This document shows positions 48,889-61,779 of a DNA stretch of 64,000 nucleotides, piece after piece. The stretch is from contig CM049315.1 in the NCBI GenBank assembly GCA_026874595.1, positions 7,998,664 through 8,062,663 on the forward strand, read 5' to 3'. Origin of the DNA: Sipunculus nudus. Lineage: Eukaryota; Annelida; Sipuncula; Golfingiida; Sipunculidae. Position 1 is the stretch's first letter. The number at the start of each line of letters is the position of its first letter. The notes beneath the pieces are model-generated. The model was not told the origin of the DNA. It worked only from the letters and a program-made list of their open reading frames with translations, and made no database searches. The position numbers were made by a program, and so were the translations under genes.

Positions 48889-49085
48889 CTGTAAATATTT
48901 GTGGCATCACCAGTCTGGCTCGATTTACTAAAAACATTTTTGGCAACACCAGTCTTACTCAATTTACAGAAAACATTTGTGGCATCACCAGTCCTGCTCG
49001 ATTTACTAAAAACATTTTTGGCAACACCAGTCTTACTCAATTTACGGAAAACATTTGTGGCATCGCCAGTTTTGCTCAATATACG
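48889..49085 (+). repeat. 39/78-bp minisatellite
   Basis: Alternating 39-bp half units, one with 'ttgtggcatcaccagtc' and one with 'tttttggcaacaccagtc', make about 2.5 higher-order units of 78 bp. It abuts the 56-bp array directly. The period is a multiple of 3, so ORFs on both strands read as 13-residue repeats. Confidence 0.9.
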
Positions 49086-50300
49086 TACGTATCCATTTTC
49101 TAATGCATTTCAGGACCATATATGAAGTGAAATCTGTGAAATTGATGTGATGCCTGAATATGGAGGAGTCATCAATACAAGTTAAAATCAATAATAAATG
49201 AAATATAGGTTGTGCCACTTCTACCACATAAATCATTAACCTTTTGAATTTGACCATGCATGAATAGCGAATCCAATTGCAATCTATGAATTAATATTGG
49301 GGGCTGTGTTTATGAAATTTAACTGCATATTGTATAATCAGAGTAAATGAAATGAATTTTAACATTTTAAACACCTAGATGGGTGCTTCATTCTAATTTG
49401 CTTGCTAACAGGGATATATTTGTGTAGGAGATACATTTTTTATACTGATGACCCGATGGCAAAATTTTGATACGCATGGTGTCGCTTGCAGTATATAAGT
49501 GACTGTGACCTAATTTTAAACTTCCAAGGATTTTTATATGGCTCATGTTATGATATCAACTACGGCCTTTCCAGGTCTTATGATTAATAATTGTTCAAAC
49601 GAACAGTCCGCTACAAAGACATAGCATTTAAATATGGTCGTCTTTATTCAACGAATGGAATTCGTAATATGAATCATGACATAAACTGCTTACTTGTTTA
49701 CCAAACCGGATGCGTGATGTCGCAACAGTTTATTCAATGACCTTATTCTTAGATAAGATAACGTGATGTGTGTTCAACACGACTGTTGTAGGTAGATGGT
49801 ACAACTTATGAAAAAAAAATACTACAGTGTGCTGCTTTAAGTTGCTGTTGTAATGTTTACCAGAACGAACTTCTCTACAACCTTTTATCTTCTTACATTA
49901 TCCTGTATGCTATAGTACCTCACTTGTTATTCTGCTACTGGTCTCTGATGTAGAATTGTTGACGGATAAGACCTGATATTCTGTAGCAGATTAAATAAAT
50001 CAGTAAATTAATCATATGATTTCGCCTGGAATTATAGGAATGTGTCATATTCAATTATGAAGATCATACATTTTTGTTTAGAGACATAACTTTCATCCCT
50101 ATAGGCTTATAGCATTCCTGGCTACAATTGTGCTTGAAGTGAACTATACATTGTTTAAAGAATCTCAGCGCTAAGCTAAATGGACATATATGTGCTTCCC
50201 GTTTTTACAAAAATCAAATGCCATGTTTGCATATAAGAACAATGATTCATGTTTTAAATAGATATATGTAGAACCAACAGAGGCTTAAATGTTGACTTAA
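49086..50300. other. No gene seen
   Basis: No coding, RNA or repeat feature recognised. Confidence 0.45.
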
Positions 50301-50304
50301 TCAT

Positions 50305-50445
50305 TTGCTGACAAAAGATCCAATATATATAACTTCCGACCCTGCTGATTCGACGAGTCTCGAATAACGATTAAGTCACAAACAATTCACATGAGATATT
50401 TTTTTTATATAATAAGTGTAACCAATCAGAGAAAAGTATTGCTCC
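50305..50445 (+). other. Upstream segment shared with copy 1
   Basis: Counterpart of 7047-7165, lying at a similar distance upstream of a TSP1 relic. Confidence 0.5.
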
Positions 50446-50549
50446 TTGAGGTAAAACTACCTTGTCGAAAGGTCACTTAAAAACGAAATGACTCCACTGT
50501 TCTGTGCGCAGTTTAAGGCAGTTTCGCTGGTGTGAGCCTGCGGGTGAAA

Positions 50550-50818
50550 ATGGATTTCAGGGGGCGACTGGGCGTTTCCTTCATATTTGCTCTATCGGCT
50601 TACTGTGTGGACGCTTGGTTATTTTGCTCGGCTGTAAACTGAAAATGGAGCTCCTGGGGGTCCTGGGGATCGTGTTCTCGTACTTGCGGTGTAGGTTCAC
50701 GCATCAGAAGCAGAAGCAAGTCTCCAGCTGCTTCGTGTGGAGGAAGTGACTGCAGCGGCTCTTCAACTCAGACAGGAAGCTGCTCATATATATGTTATAA
50801 CGGTGGTTATGTGTCCGA
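50550..50818 (+). pseudogene. Truncated TSP1-EGF relic (copy 3)
   Basis: From an ATG at 50,550 a signal peptide-like start runs in frame into ALSAYCVDAWLFCSAVN, as in the full gene, and then hits TGA where the full gene has TGT (Cys) of the first TSP1 unit. About 230 bp aligns to 32,538-32,768 with roughly a dozen mismatches counted by eye, so it is about 95% identical. Homology stops at GTTATGTGTCC, where an unrelated duplicated repeat begins. Without the rest of the EGF or any later exon it cannot make the protein. Confidence 0.85.
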
Positions 50819-50829
50819 CGACACCACTT

Positions 50830-51370
50830 CAGTCTTGGTTCGTTGCATTGTCTTTCAGTAAATTAACGCAAAATATAATGTACAGATTTTGCTGAAAATT
50901 GTAGAAGGGTAGAATAAAACTGCATCCGTAATCCATAACATTTTTTGAGGTAATCGGAATCACCTTAATATATTTTTCTTAAGTGCTTTAATCACAATTC
51001 CACAAAGGAATAATTATATGGGGCTATTCCTTTGTCCCCGAGAATGCAATTCGCATGCAGTTGTTCTGCCACTCGCCTGGTGAATCCGTGTTTCTGAACC
51101 ATGACAATGTTTTACATGAAACGCGCACATATGAACGACCGACTGATAAGTAGATTCTGGCTTTAACTGCAAAGTCCTTAAAAGATCGAGAACCCTTGAA
51201 AGTGTGTGCAATCCCCTCCCCCCCCCCCTCCCCGGGGCTTCCTTTTGAAAATGTTTTTGTTCAAACAACCTATAAATTGGCCGAACAATTAAAACAATGG
51301 TTACCATGGAAAGATACTTCTGAATGTATAAAAATCAACATACCTGTAAACCTATAAAACGGTGATCGTG
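50830..51370 (+). repeat. Duplicated repeat C, unit 1
   Basis: It aligns in order with 51,500-52,150: 'ggtaatMRgaatcacc', 'attccttYgtcccc', 'ttctgccactcgc', 'ggtgaaYYcgtgtt', a poly-C tract, 'ttggccgaac' and 'gaatgtataaaaatcaa'. No sustained ORF in this unit. Confidence 0.7.
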
Positions 51371-51499
51371 TAACTGGGTCTCAGCTCTTTGTGTCCACTC
51401 AACGCAAAAATGCTCCCTATTATAAGATTCATGTGGACATGTGTTCCGCGCTTGAATTCAAAATCCTTACTTCCTTTTGACACAGTAAAACTCCTTAAA

Positions 51500-52150
51500 G
51501 GGCGATATAATGGAAATGGGCTTCAGTTGGGATTACACGTCGCCTCCTGAAAAAGCGTGACAGGCGAAAAATGTTTTGCTGACCATTTGTAGAGGGTTAG
51601 GGTAAAGACATATCAATAGTCCATTTCATTTTGGGGGTAATAAGAATCACCACAATATATATTTTCTTATAAACCATTATGACAAAAGAACATTCCTTCG
51701 TCCCCGTGTGGAAGCCACCCATTCGTATTTATTTATTCTGCCACTCGCAAGGTGAACTCGTGTTACTAAAGCATGATAGTGTTCACATGAAACTCAGTGA
51801 ACATATGACTGATATCAAAGGAGATTCTGATAGAGGTCTGTTCTTCCTGACTGCAGATTCTAGTCATCAATTTAAAGATGTACTGGTGATATTGTTTCAT
51901 GTTTCACCGTCCCTACAGACAACGGACTTTAACAAATATCTAGGAACCTCCCCCCTCCCCCCCCCCCACCCCAAATGATAATTAAGTTGTGGGGCTTCTT
52001 TTTGAAAAAAAAAAACTTCATAAAACACATGACTTGGCCGAACTTTTGAAACCATGGTTATCTTGGAAAGATATTTTTGAATGTATAAAAATCAATATAC
52101 CAGTAACCCATAAACAAATTTGTTACACGGTAGTCACATCACTCGACTCA
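51500..52150 (+). repeat. Duplicated repeat C, unit 2
   Basis: Second unit of repeat C. It contains a 99-codon ORF (51,679-51,978) and an 85-codon ORF (51,989-52,246) that I do not recognise. The matching parts of unit 1 are broken by stops, so these may be remnants of a mobile-element or gene exon. Confidence 0.6.
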
Positions 52151-52154
52151 TTGC

Positions 52155-53105
52155 CTAGTCTTGACCAAACTGAAAAGCCCTCGCATCCAAAGCGGAGTCA
52201 TGTATGTGGTCTTTGGGTTAAAAAAAAAATTTTACTCATTTCTTAGAGGCGTTACAATGGATAAGGGGGATCAATGGGGATTATATTGGACTCGCGTGAC
52301 CGCGTATTGCACAGAAATGCCTTTTGGGCAGGACATGCACCCTGGCCACCTTACAGCACAAAAAATAGGGGCACCTAAAGGGGAAATATTAAAATTAATA
52401 ATTATTCAGCTTAATATGGCAAATCCCGCAAAATAAAACAAACTTGTCCTAGAAGAGCACACCACCTATACGTCTGCCGAATTTGGAGAGTCAAATCAGA
52501 ACAGAAGCAGGTAAACCGTGGTCTAGAATAAATTTTATAACTTTGTTTTTATAAGACCAATCAACCGCGAAAACAATATTAGCGCTTTTAAGATGCGCCA
52601 TTTTAATTACTCATTGGACGGATTAATTAAAACAATCAAAAAAATCAGCCATCTGCCAATAGAGAGCCGTACAGGACAGGACGGGGCGAATCAACCCATT
52701 CTACAATCACCAGTGCAAGCCCCTATATACACTTGCACTCTGGCTTGTGACAAGGATCTGTAAAATACATTAATGAATGACAGGTGTGGCTTCCTCGACG
52801 CGCCTGATGTGGTGTATACTATAGATGCGACTTAGACCTGATTTGGAGTTCTAAAAATACAAAAACTAAAACCATTATAAATCTTCCATATTAATCAAAG
52901 TCAGCAGAACAATTTCTCCGTGCTTTGTATGCGTTAATATAATGTCTTTCGCACGGAATGACCTTTACCCATCATAAATCTAATGTGTGGCGCCCGCCTT
53001 TATCTTGTTATAATGACATATGATTTTTTTGGTATATGTGATACTCCGACCAATCACGGCTTAGTCAAAACCTTTTGGGAAATCCCCGCTTCTGACGTGT
53101 CATTC
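52155..53105. other. No gene seen
   Basis: No coding segment supported. It is the upstream region of the gene whose TATA box is at 53,117. Confidence 0.4.
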
Positions 53106-53116
53106 TGGACTCTGTA

Positions 53117-53126
53117 TATATATAAA
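53117..53126 (+). promoter_or_regulatory. TATA box of the secreted-protein gene
   Basis: TATATATAAA is followed by a GC-richer stretch and a strong splice donor (ATCAG|GTAAGA) at 53,175, consistent with a short noncoding first exon of about 53,150-53,175. Inferred from spacing only. Confidence 0.4.
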
Positions 53127-53474
53127 CGCACGTGTCAGCGGGAATTGTCGGCCGCCGTTTCTCAAAGATTATCAGGTAAGACTTGCTTATGTCTTTGACG
53201 GTTTCTCACGCAGAGAACGATGTATTTAGCTTAGAGTGGTGTAATTGATTAGAAGTTGCTTAAATAATTGATAAACCTTCAAATATTTGGTTATATATTT
53301 TGTGTTTAAAATATTTTTTTTTCTTTTTTTTTTAACAATATACTCTTGAGTTTTAGTTATGTGACACTGTTTATAATGATGGCAAATATTGTCACACCAT
53401 CTTATACAAGGAAAGATAACATTCAAACATGAGCCCTTGACGTTTGTTCGCCCTGTCGTTCTGTCAGTCTCCAA

Positions 53475-53517
53475 CCCCCCCCCCCCCCCCTCCCCCCCTT
53501 CTCTCTCTCTCTCTCTC
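53475..53517. repeat. Poly-C plus (CT)n tract
   Basis: C16, then C7, then (CT)n, inside the first intron. Confidence 0.95.
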
Positions 53518-54934
53518 ACGCATTTAGTAAAACTCGAATTGATTTCACAGGTGTAATTATCTGACTCAAATAAATGTTGTTATCTGTAATTGTAATGCTT
53601 TTTATTTTATCCCGTGTTTACAGTTTAGTAAAAAAAACTTACCACACCTGCTGCACTTTTAATATAGTGCATGATTTGTTGATATCATCGCAGATTCCAA
53701 CCGTTTATCACAATTTCTAGTATGTCGAGATGTTACGCTTACATTTTTGACGCTATGTTTTGCAGACGTATAGATGTGTCATTCAGACACAGTTGATACA
53801 GATTTAATCACTATTTTCATATACCAGTACATATTTTAAAGTATAATATGGGTAGTTTGTAATTTCAAAGATGAGGTTCACTTAGCAGGCGCCAAAAAGA
53901 AATTTGTATTGGCACCCGTTTCTCAAAATTCAGGTATAGCTGATATTAATATGTAATATCAAAAACATATTTTGCATGAAATGCCACTGTTTTATTCAAA
54001 ATTTGTATTTCAGGTATTGTATACATACTGTTGAATATATTTATGGTGACGGTAACTAGTTCTATATGAATAGATGCTAACTTAACCTAATTTTGTTCAT
54101 ATTCAGGATTAATTTCAGCATGGGACTACGTAAAACAAGGCAGCAGCACACGTTTCCTCTAATTTATATCCTGTTTTTAATCAGACCTGGTGTTTAGCGC
54201 ACCTGCGGGTACTGGTTGAGTAATCATCTTGTTGTTTCATAACGAATCGTCCAAAAGACACGGACGTGGGCACGACCTCCCCATTTATACTGCGGGTGCT
54301 CACAGTGAATGAAAACCGATCGTGCAAAATGTCACTCCTTTTTCACAGTGATTTCAGAGCTGTGCTCTACACCAAGACCCTAGTAGCCGGATTAGAATAT
54401 GACTGTTAATAAACAAGTAAATAATGCAAAGGGAAACGTGTAGCATATCGTCAATATGTTTCGTATCTGTATCTAGCATTTCCATATAGACGTATCTACA
54501 TATCTTTGGAGTGTGTGAAAATTTGGTTCATTTAAATATTCCAGCCAATATTCGGCGCTTTAGCCATTACGTTCCTCGAGTTTTACTTTCTATCGAAAAC
54601 CGTGTTATGCTTGGATATTGGCTGATCAAAACGTTCTAATACTAATAACCAACCAACTTTAAATTTCCTTTTCTAAATTAAAAAAAAAAACGCATTTGTA
54701 GCCTCTTACCTTGACGTTAGATCGCAACTCGTCAAGGGTTTTATAATTTTACTTCTGATATATTCAAGCAGACACAGAAAAGAATAGACATCAGGAAAGA
54801 CAGAAAGACAGGAAGAGGGACTGACGGACAAGAGTGGAACTGTCCTAAAATTTATTGATTTTACGGATTGATTACTAGTGCTTGCCGACAAACAAGACTG
54901 TAAAGGGATAGCTCCTTCACATAAGAATATGGAT

Positions 54935-54948
54935 CCCCCCCCCCCCCC
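54935..54948. repeat. C14 homopolymer
   Basis: Uninterrupted run of 14 C in the first intron. Confidence 0.9.
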
Positions 54949-55337
54949 GATTTGAAGCATTTTTCTCGAACACCGTGATATTTGCCTCAATGGTTAAATT
55001 GAGAGACTCACGTTACAGTTATACTGATTTCTGGGTGGCTGGAAACGTTGGCGTAGGATTCGTGTGCCCTCCTATAAGGACAGGGCGTTTGAGACAGCTG
55101 TACAAGTGCAAGTAAAAGGCTGCCACGGTAAAAAAAATACACAGACAGTGACTCTGTTCCATACCAAGCTCAAAAGCTTAAAAAATCTTAAGGCCCTTTA
55201 AAGTATTGTGATATAACTTTTGAATTAAAATGGTCATCATATAAGCAGATATTAACCTGGATCTAGCTTTTTTTATTTATATATTTATTTACTGTGTCGT
55301 TGTTTTTATAATTATTACTATTGTTAAAACAACAACA

Positions 55338-55470
55338 ACAACTACTACTACTACTACTACAAAAAACTCCATCTTCTACTACTCTTACTCTGCCACCATT
55401 GCTACTACTTCTACTTCTACTACTACTACTTTTTTTGTTATGATTATTACTATTTTTTATTGTTATTATT
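55338..55470. repeat. (ACT)n / (ATT)n trinucleotide tract
   Basis: Imperfect ACT, TAC and ATT triplet runs just before the second exon of the secreted-protein gene. Confidence 0.85.
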
Positions 55471-55493
55471 ATTATTATCATTTCATTTACAGT

Positions 55494-55715
55494 ATGGTCG
55501 CGTGTGGATCGGCTCTCACCTATTTTTGCTCTTTAATCAATGCAAACACACAGACATTGATGAAGAACATTGGCTCGGATGTCAAGATGGTCAATGAACC
55601 ACCTTACGACCCAAACCTTAACTGGAACCCATGTAAATATTGGAGTATATACTCAGACTAGGCCAGAGCGGTATAACACTAAAGAAAAACAACACAGTGT
55701 TGTTTTTCTTCAGTG

Positions 55716-55772
<57 letters not shown>

Positions 55773-58700
55773 TTCAATTTTATAAGGTTATGAGCAGTAG
55801 TTTCACATAGTCCAATTTTGTGCTGCCACATACCCATGTGACATTTAATACGTTGGAAGCTGTGACGTGGAAAGATGAGAAAAAAATTAGGTTAAATACA
55901 GTGTTTGCAGCTGACCATGTGCTTCATATATTCTTGACTCAGGTTTCTTAACAAAAATATCAAAATATACTAGACTGCACTACTGGTTGAACATTTTGAG
56001 ACTCCTGGGTAATGTCCTCTTAATTATGAATGAACTCCTATATTTCAGATGTGTTCTATTTCACCAATTTAAGGTCAACAGTGCACAGTCTTCAGGATGA
56101 CACGGGAATCATCATGGACGGTCCTTCTTCCGTTAGTCTTCAAGTGAGTCTGTCAAGCCTTTCAGTATTTATATCTGTTCCTTGTAAAAAATTGCTGTTT
56201 AAGTTTCATATGAGCAAGTGGGACAGTCATAATTCTGAACATTTAAAAAATTGAAAACATTTAATCTCTTTTCTGATCCACAAAGCCACACGAAAAGTTG
56301 ATTTATGAATGTTGATTACGGGAGTCTGTAATTCTGCGATGATTACCCCATTGGTATGTCCATACATGTGTAAATAATGATAAACACCTTGATACTTTGT
56401 GTATACGTAAAATAACAAGAGTTACAATCTCGTTAAATAAATTACTTTATAAACTACGTAAGTAAACCTCTAGTGTAGAACGTGTATTTACAATGGGGGA
56501 TAATGTTCGTAATTTCTACATGCCTTTGTTAGCAAAATTAAGTTGAAACAACCTGAAAAATTATCTTAAATACCTTGAAACAAACCTTAATTGAACCGAG
56601 AAAAAAAAAAGATTTTCAAATTTCACTTATCCCAATTAAATCGGAGTCTGATTCAAACTCTCTATATACATGTACATGCTTAATTTAGAGTCGGATGTAA
56701 ATGGGCTACATTTCACTTTGACCATACCATTCTTTAGGTCAAATAAATTTCAACTTTCTTAAAAAGTTAATAATTATGATCGGCGCCTAATTAAGTCACC
56801 CTCTGGAAATGAATAATGACTTATAATCTTACCTTCCCTTTAGTATCCCGGATCCTGCTACCACAACAAACAAATCGTCCCCAAATGAGAAGCCTTTCTC
56901 ATTAAATGGACGTGTGTACGCCCCTTGCAACTATATACTCTTTGATCTCTGTAGCATGTCAACCTGGCGCAAACCTGGTATTTCATAGACGAACACAACA
57001 TTATAGAGATCGACGTGGTTTCATAGCTTACGAATGCGCTGATTCATTTTTACAGAGAACACGTTTGTCGACCTTAAAGCTGGTTTTGATTTACATTATA
57101 ACTACTACATTTGTGTATGTATTGCATATTACATACATTTTTGTAATAACAGGCATCGGGGACGACATGGCAAGTTACGGCGCCGTTTTCAAACTTGAAA
57201 TTCAAAACGGGCGGTAAGTGCTTTTTATAACTTTCAGTTGAGGCTTTTCAGTTGAATTTGCTTTATGAACATAAAAAATGTAAACTGATCAAATTAAAAC
57301 TGGTACAGACATTCGATTTAAAAAAAAAGGTACTAGAGTGTAATAATTACTTTGTGTGAACTTCCTCTCCAGGGTTTATTAGTGGGAATACATAGTGTCA
57401 TGAGTTTTTCTACTCAGTATCTGGATTTTAAGACAGTATTTGGCATATGATTTTTAGGCAGTATATAGCAAATAATCCGAATCGTGAATCGGTTTAATCT
57501 GTCCACTCGACATCACTAACCCGCATGAGTTCGGTCAACTGTAGTCCGCCTAAAAGGCGGTCTACAGTAGTTCGGTTTACTTTAGTTCAGTTTTTGGCAA
57601 TTCTCATCGTAATAAATTATTAATACGTTAATAATCATTAAATGCGTTACCACAATTATTTCGTATGAGCATACCAGTTCAGTTCAGTACAACGATCAAT
57701 ATTGTTTTATGTATAAAATAGATATAATATTTAGTAAAATATACATATTAAACAGATGTTTTACCATATGTTCGCAGCACCACTAGTGGCAAGGACTTTA
57801 CATGCATGATCACATCTTTTAGATACCCTGACAGCATTTTTATATATTTTACCAAATAGTAAGACATGAAACAACTCCAGCCAGTCCGTTACTTCAGCAA
57901 TAAAGAAAAGCATATAATGAACGTAAAAAGGATTTAAATATATATCATTTTTATTGAATACAACTTGCTATATATTTGCATTCCGTTCCGGGGTTGCGCC
58001 ATGGTCTGACAAACTTAAATGTTATATATATGGCAGCGAGGCGAAATAAACAATAAAATCACAAAAGATTGGGTCGCATTTGTTAAATTATTTTACTACC
58101 ATTTTGCCACGTTGATTATCTGTATGATTGTATTGAAGGAAGCTACCTGTGCAACGACGGAGTGCATGTCTATCCCCAGGAGAACAGCGGGTGTTCCTTC
58201 ACTGCCGACTGTTGGTCAGAAGCTTGGTACCTTAAGGGATGGCATCTACCTATTAAAAGCTGCCTTCCGCCGTCACATCTTCGACGTAAGTTAAGTAGCG
58301 AGATACTTAAACCTGTATTTGCACTGGTAGCACACGACAACAACATGAAAAACCACATCTACTCTGTACAAGAGCTAAACACATAGTTTCGGTATAAGGA
58401 CACACAGTTTCGGTATAAGGACACACAGTTTCGGAAATACAGAAACAAATCAAATCATTTCAGTTCGGGTATTTATAACTCGATTACGTATTTCATGTTA
58501 AGTCCCAAATATTGAGTCTGTTTGTGCCTAAACAAATATAAACACACGTGATATATGTATATATATTTTTATATAATATAGGGCTTTCGATAAAAGGTGA
58601 GATGATTTATAAGTGGTACCATCTGTCCTTCATTTAAGAGAATACAGATTCCCGTTGGTTGATGTAAAATATCTCAGAAATATTTCTGATATACTAAGTA

Positions 58701-60841
58701 TATGTAAATTCTTATATAACATGTATAATATTTCTTAAATATATTTAACTCCTGATAATATTTGAAATCTAGGAAGAGTACTATAGCATTTAGCAATAAA
58801 AAAAACATCATTGCAAGCTCCTGTCAAACTTGAATTTTAAATTTAAAGAAATATAAAGAGGTATCTGAATAGTACGTTTTCTCAAACAGTAAACGTATTA
58901 GTTTATATTTATAGTTCTCCTATATCGTTTAATACTAGTTTAATTTTTCTCAATACTTCTCGTAGTTAATTTCCCTTCAAAACTTTAGGTACAGTTGTGG
59001 TCCGCTGGTTTCTTGAGTACACGCTTAAGTGGGGACCGCTAAAGATGACTGGGATCCGTATTATCAACAGGTCAGGAAGGTATATTGCTTGTCTGACTAG
59101 AGGATTCAACGACACGGCATTGACGGAGACAGTAAGTAAATGTCTGTCAGAGTAACCGCATGTGTGTATGTGCTAGAATCACATTTAAGAATTTACATAC
59201 AAAACTTTAAAATGTTTCCACCACATATGATCACCATCTCTTCATTTGAGACAGGGAATCTGTCGAACCGTTTCTCAGTTTCACTTATTAATACGGTGTT
59301 TCTTTTAAATCACCAGTTCTGAGTAAGATTTTGACTAGCTTTACTATTTTCGAAAGATTTTTCGAACTGAAAATGCATTTTTACCTTAATGCGTCTTCCT
59401 GTCCTATGAGCAAAGCGATATCTCAACAGTTTTTGCCCACATCCATGTTCTCTTATTTTTTTAATGCGGGCGTAATTTATGAATGGGTTATAATTTCAAT
59501 AGGTTTTAGAATGATTTTATATACGTGCAAACAACCCTTACTTTACATTTTTTGCACGGGTTGAATTCAAGCTATTGGGTACATCATGTTCAATTTTCCT
59601 CGTGTATCCATTCACAAAGTTTTCATACGCAACGTTCTCTGTCAATTAAGGATTAATTATTGATCTATTGGGTCCCCATACTTCATTAACTTTGGTCGTG
59701 TTTAGATTATTTTGTGTTTTTTTTTATGAATATAATTGAGCTGGTATTTACCAAAAGGTCATTCAAATCGTTAATCACCCCTTTTCTGCCGTGCTTGCAT
59801 TCTGTTCCCTTGTCTACACAATATATCCTAAAGTTCTTGAAACAATTGTTTGTTTGTCCAAGCAAAGTCGGGGAAAGCTTTCATCAAATGTAAATGAGAC
59901 TTTACAGATAAGATAAGCCCTGGGCCAAGAAATTGTTCTCAGTTTTTTCTAATTTGTCAATAAAAATGAAAGGAAAATATGCGGGGAAGAAATGTGGTCA
60001 TGTACAAACCATACGGTCCTGACTGTCTACTTAATATTTTCAGTCGAGCACTATGGTGAAGACCAGTTGCAACACGACGATTGGCAGTTTGTTTCTGGTG
60101 GATCACAAAGGCTTTCTGCGATGTCAAGTCAATCCAAGTAAGATTGGAAACCTTAAGACCGTCATACTGAAATGTGTTTAAAGGAAATTTTGCAGTTTTC
60201 ACCTTCACACAGAGAAATGTTGAATATGATCACATTTATACTTATAATAAAAATGTATAGTATTTATTGAATAATATAATTTATGAAATAATTAACAGTC
60301 TTTGGTACTTAAATGAATACTTCTAATCAATGCCTATGATGGGACCTCTTCATTACTCATAACGTTTCCACTCATGTAGGGTGTTTGAGAACGATAGTGA
60401 GACGCTTTATTTAATTTATTCACAGGTTTTCAAAACAGTCTTCGTCTTCTTTATCAATCGACATGTTGAAAACATTGTGTCAGTTTTAACAGTTTAATAT
60501 ACATTCAGTCAAGACAAACATGGATGTGTGTGTATATATATAATATATATACATACATTTATGTGCGTGTGTTTGTGTATCCCTTTAAATATGTGCTCCA
60601 ACAGACTTAAAGTTAGGCCTACATAAACTTATAATAATGATTTTTATTTTCATCAGGATTCGTTCTAGTGAGAACCGACAGGAAGCTGAGTCTTGCTTTG
60701 TGGAGGAACGTACAGCTGACGCGTTTAAACATCCCTGTAAAGCGGCCACGTTATTGTTATACACTGAAGAGGAAACCGACTCTGAAACCTGCATATCCAT
60801 ACATCCCAAAACGGAATGTGAGCGTGGTCCCGAAGGCATGA
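55494..60841 (+). CDS. Predicted secreted Cys-rich protein, family unknown
   Basis: Seven coding exons join with matching phases: 55494-55632, 56049-56143, 57153-57213, 58139-58285, 58989-59131, 60044-60137, 60657-60841 (TGA 60,839-60,841). Total 864 nt, 287 residues. The start ATG is one base inside the exon after CAG; residues 1-17 (ACGSALTYFCSLINA) form a weak signal peptide, so a noncoding first exon ending at 53,175 is likely. After it are eight Cys (in SYLC, NSGC, TADC, IKSC, YIAC, KTSC, LRCQ, RYCY), enough for four disulfides. N-glycosylation motifs are NRS, NDT and NTT, and the C-terminal 60 residues are strongly basic. No membrane segment. I do not recognise the family. The phase chain is the main support; an alternative reading of the last exon (phase 2) would end at 60,864. 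There is no shared sequence with the VWDE-like gene upstream. Confidence 0.6.
55673..55719. repeat. 47-bp near-perfect palindrome
   Basis: Two 23-nt arms (ATAACACTAAAG... and its complement) around a single A, with one mismatch. It abuts an (AT)n tract, 40 bp after a splice donor of the secreted-protein gene. Confidence 0.9.
55717..55770. repeat. (AT)n microsatellite
   Basis: About 26 AT dinucleotides. Confidence 0.95.
57538..57568 (+). other. 13-bp hairpin, 5-nt loop
   Basis: ACTGTAGTCCGCC, loop TAAAA, GGCGGTCTACAGT, with one mismatch. Located in an intron; function unknown. Confidence 0.6.
58385..58434 (+). repeat. 21-bp tandem repeat, 2.4 copies
   Basis: AGTTTCGGTATAAGGACACAC repeated with a third partial copy, in an intron. 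Confidence 0.9.
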
Positions 60842-61560
60842 ATATTAATATATGCAATGGATAAAGTACTTTAATTCCAAAGTGAGCGGAACAAAATTAA
60901 AATCAAGGATGTGCATATAATGTGATTGTATTGCATAATCGAGCACCTAAATACACCATTTTTACGAACATGCACATAAAAACCCATCAATTAATTCTGA
61001 GGCCATCAGGCGCTTTGGAGTAATCCACCATCTTAAGTTCTTGAAAGAAAGACGACAGTTCGACTCTTTTTTTATTTAGATACATCATTTTACAAGGTTT
61101 GACTTGTTTCTTTATATATTTTGATATTTTCTTTAGCATTCACCTATAGGCCAGTTTTTGAGAACAGTCTTTCACTTTGGCTACACAATTTCTTTTAAAA
61201 ATGCTAGATCAAATTTGTTTTTGCATTTCATTTCTTGTTAGTCCTGTAACAAGAAAATTTGTGTGTCTTTTGGACGGATATTTGACATAATAAACAGATT
61301 CCTCATCCTATAATGATTTTTTTTTCTCCATGAAGGAGCACCATAAGGGAGAACAAGCAAATTCGTGGAATTTGTGTCCTTCACTTCCGCCTCTTGTTCT
61401 TTAAGCTTTTTCATGCTTGCCATCTCAATATTTTTTAGGTTTGATTGTCCCCTGAAGATGTCTCCACATGTCATAGTGCCCGTGTTTTAGTTTTCATTGT
61501 CCCCTGAAGATGTCTGAACATGTCATAATTTTTGCTGTGAATTCAAACAAAAGGTAATTT
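60842..61560. other. Downstream of the secreted-protein gene, no feature
   Basis: No AATAAA close to the stop codon was found; AATAAA at 61,802 is the first one noted. A short duplication of 'gtcccctgaagatgtct' occurs at 61,448 and 61,499. Confidence 0.4.
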
Positions 61561-61779
61561 TTTTGTTTGTTTAGGAGCTGGGGATATTAAATTTCCAGGC
61601 AGACATTCCAAAACCAATCCCAACCAAGGTATGCCTAAGAGCAAGCACTGACCATATTTTCAAGGAAAACGGATAATATTTTGGAAAGTTATCTCAGAGA
61701 AACGAAAGCCCATGGCCATGATTCTTTGAATGCATATTGATCATCGAGTGTTTTATTAGTTCCTGTAGATTGGTGGCGC

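Noticed and set aside
48639-49079. 146-codon minus-strand ORF and matching plus ORFs
   Set aside because: Produced by the two minisatellites; no splice or start context.
57034-57217. Alternative frame of the exon at 57,153 (GIGDDMASYG)
   Set aside because: It looks protein-like, but its phase fits neither neighbour. The phase 0 to 1 reading joins both sides.
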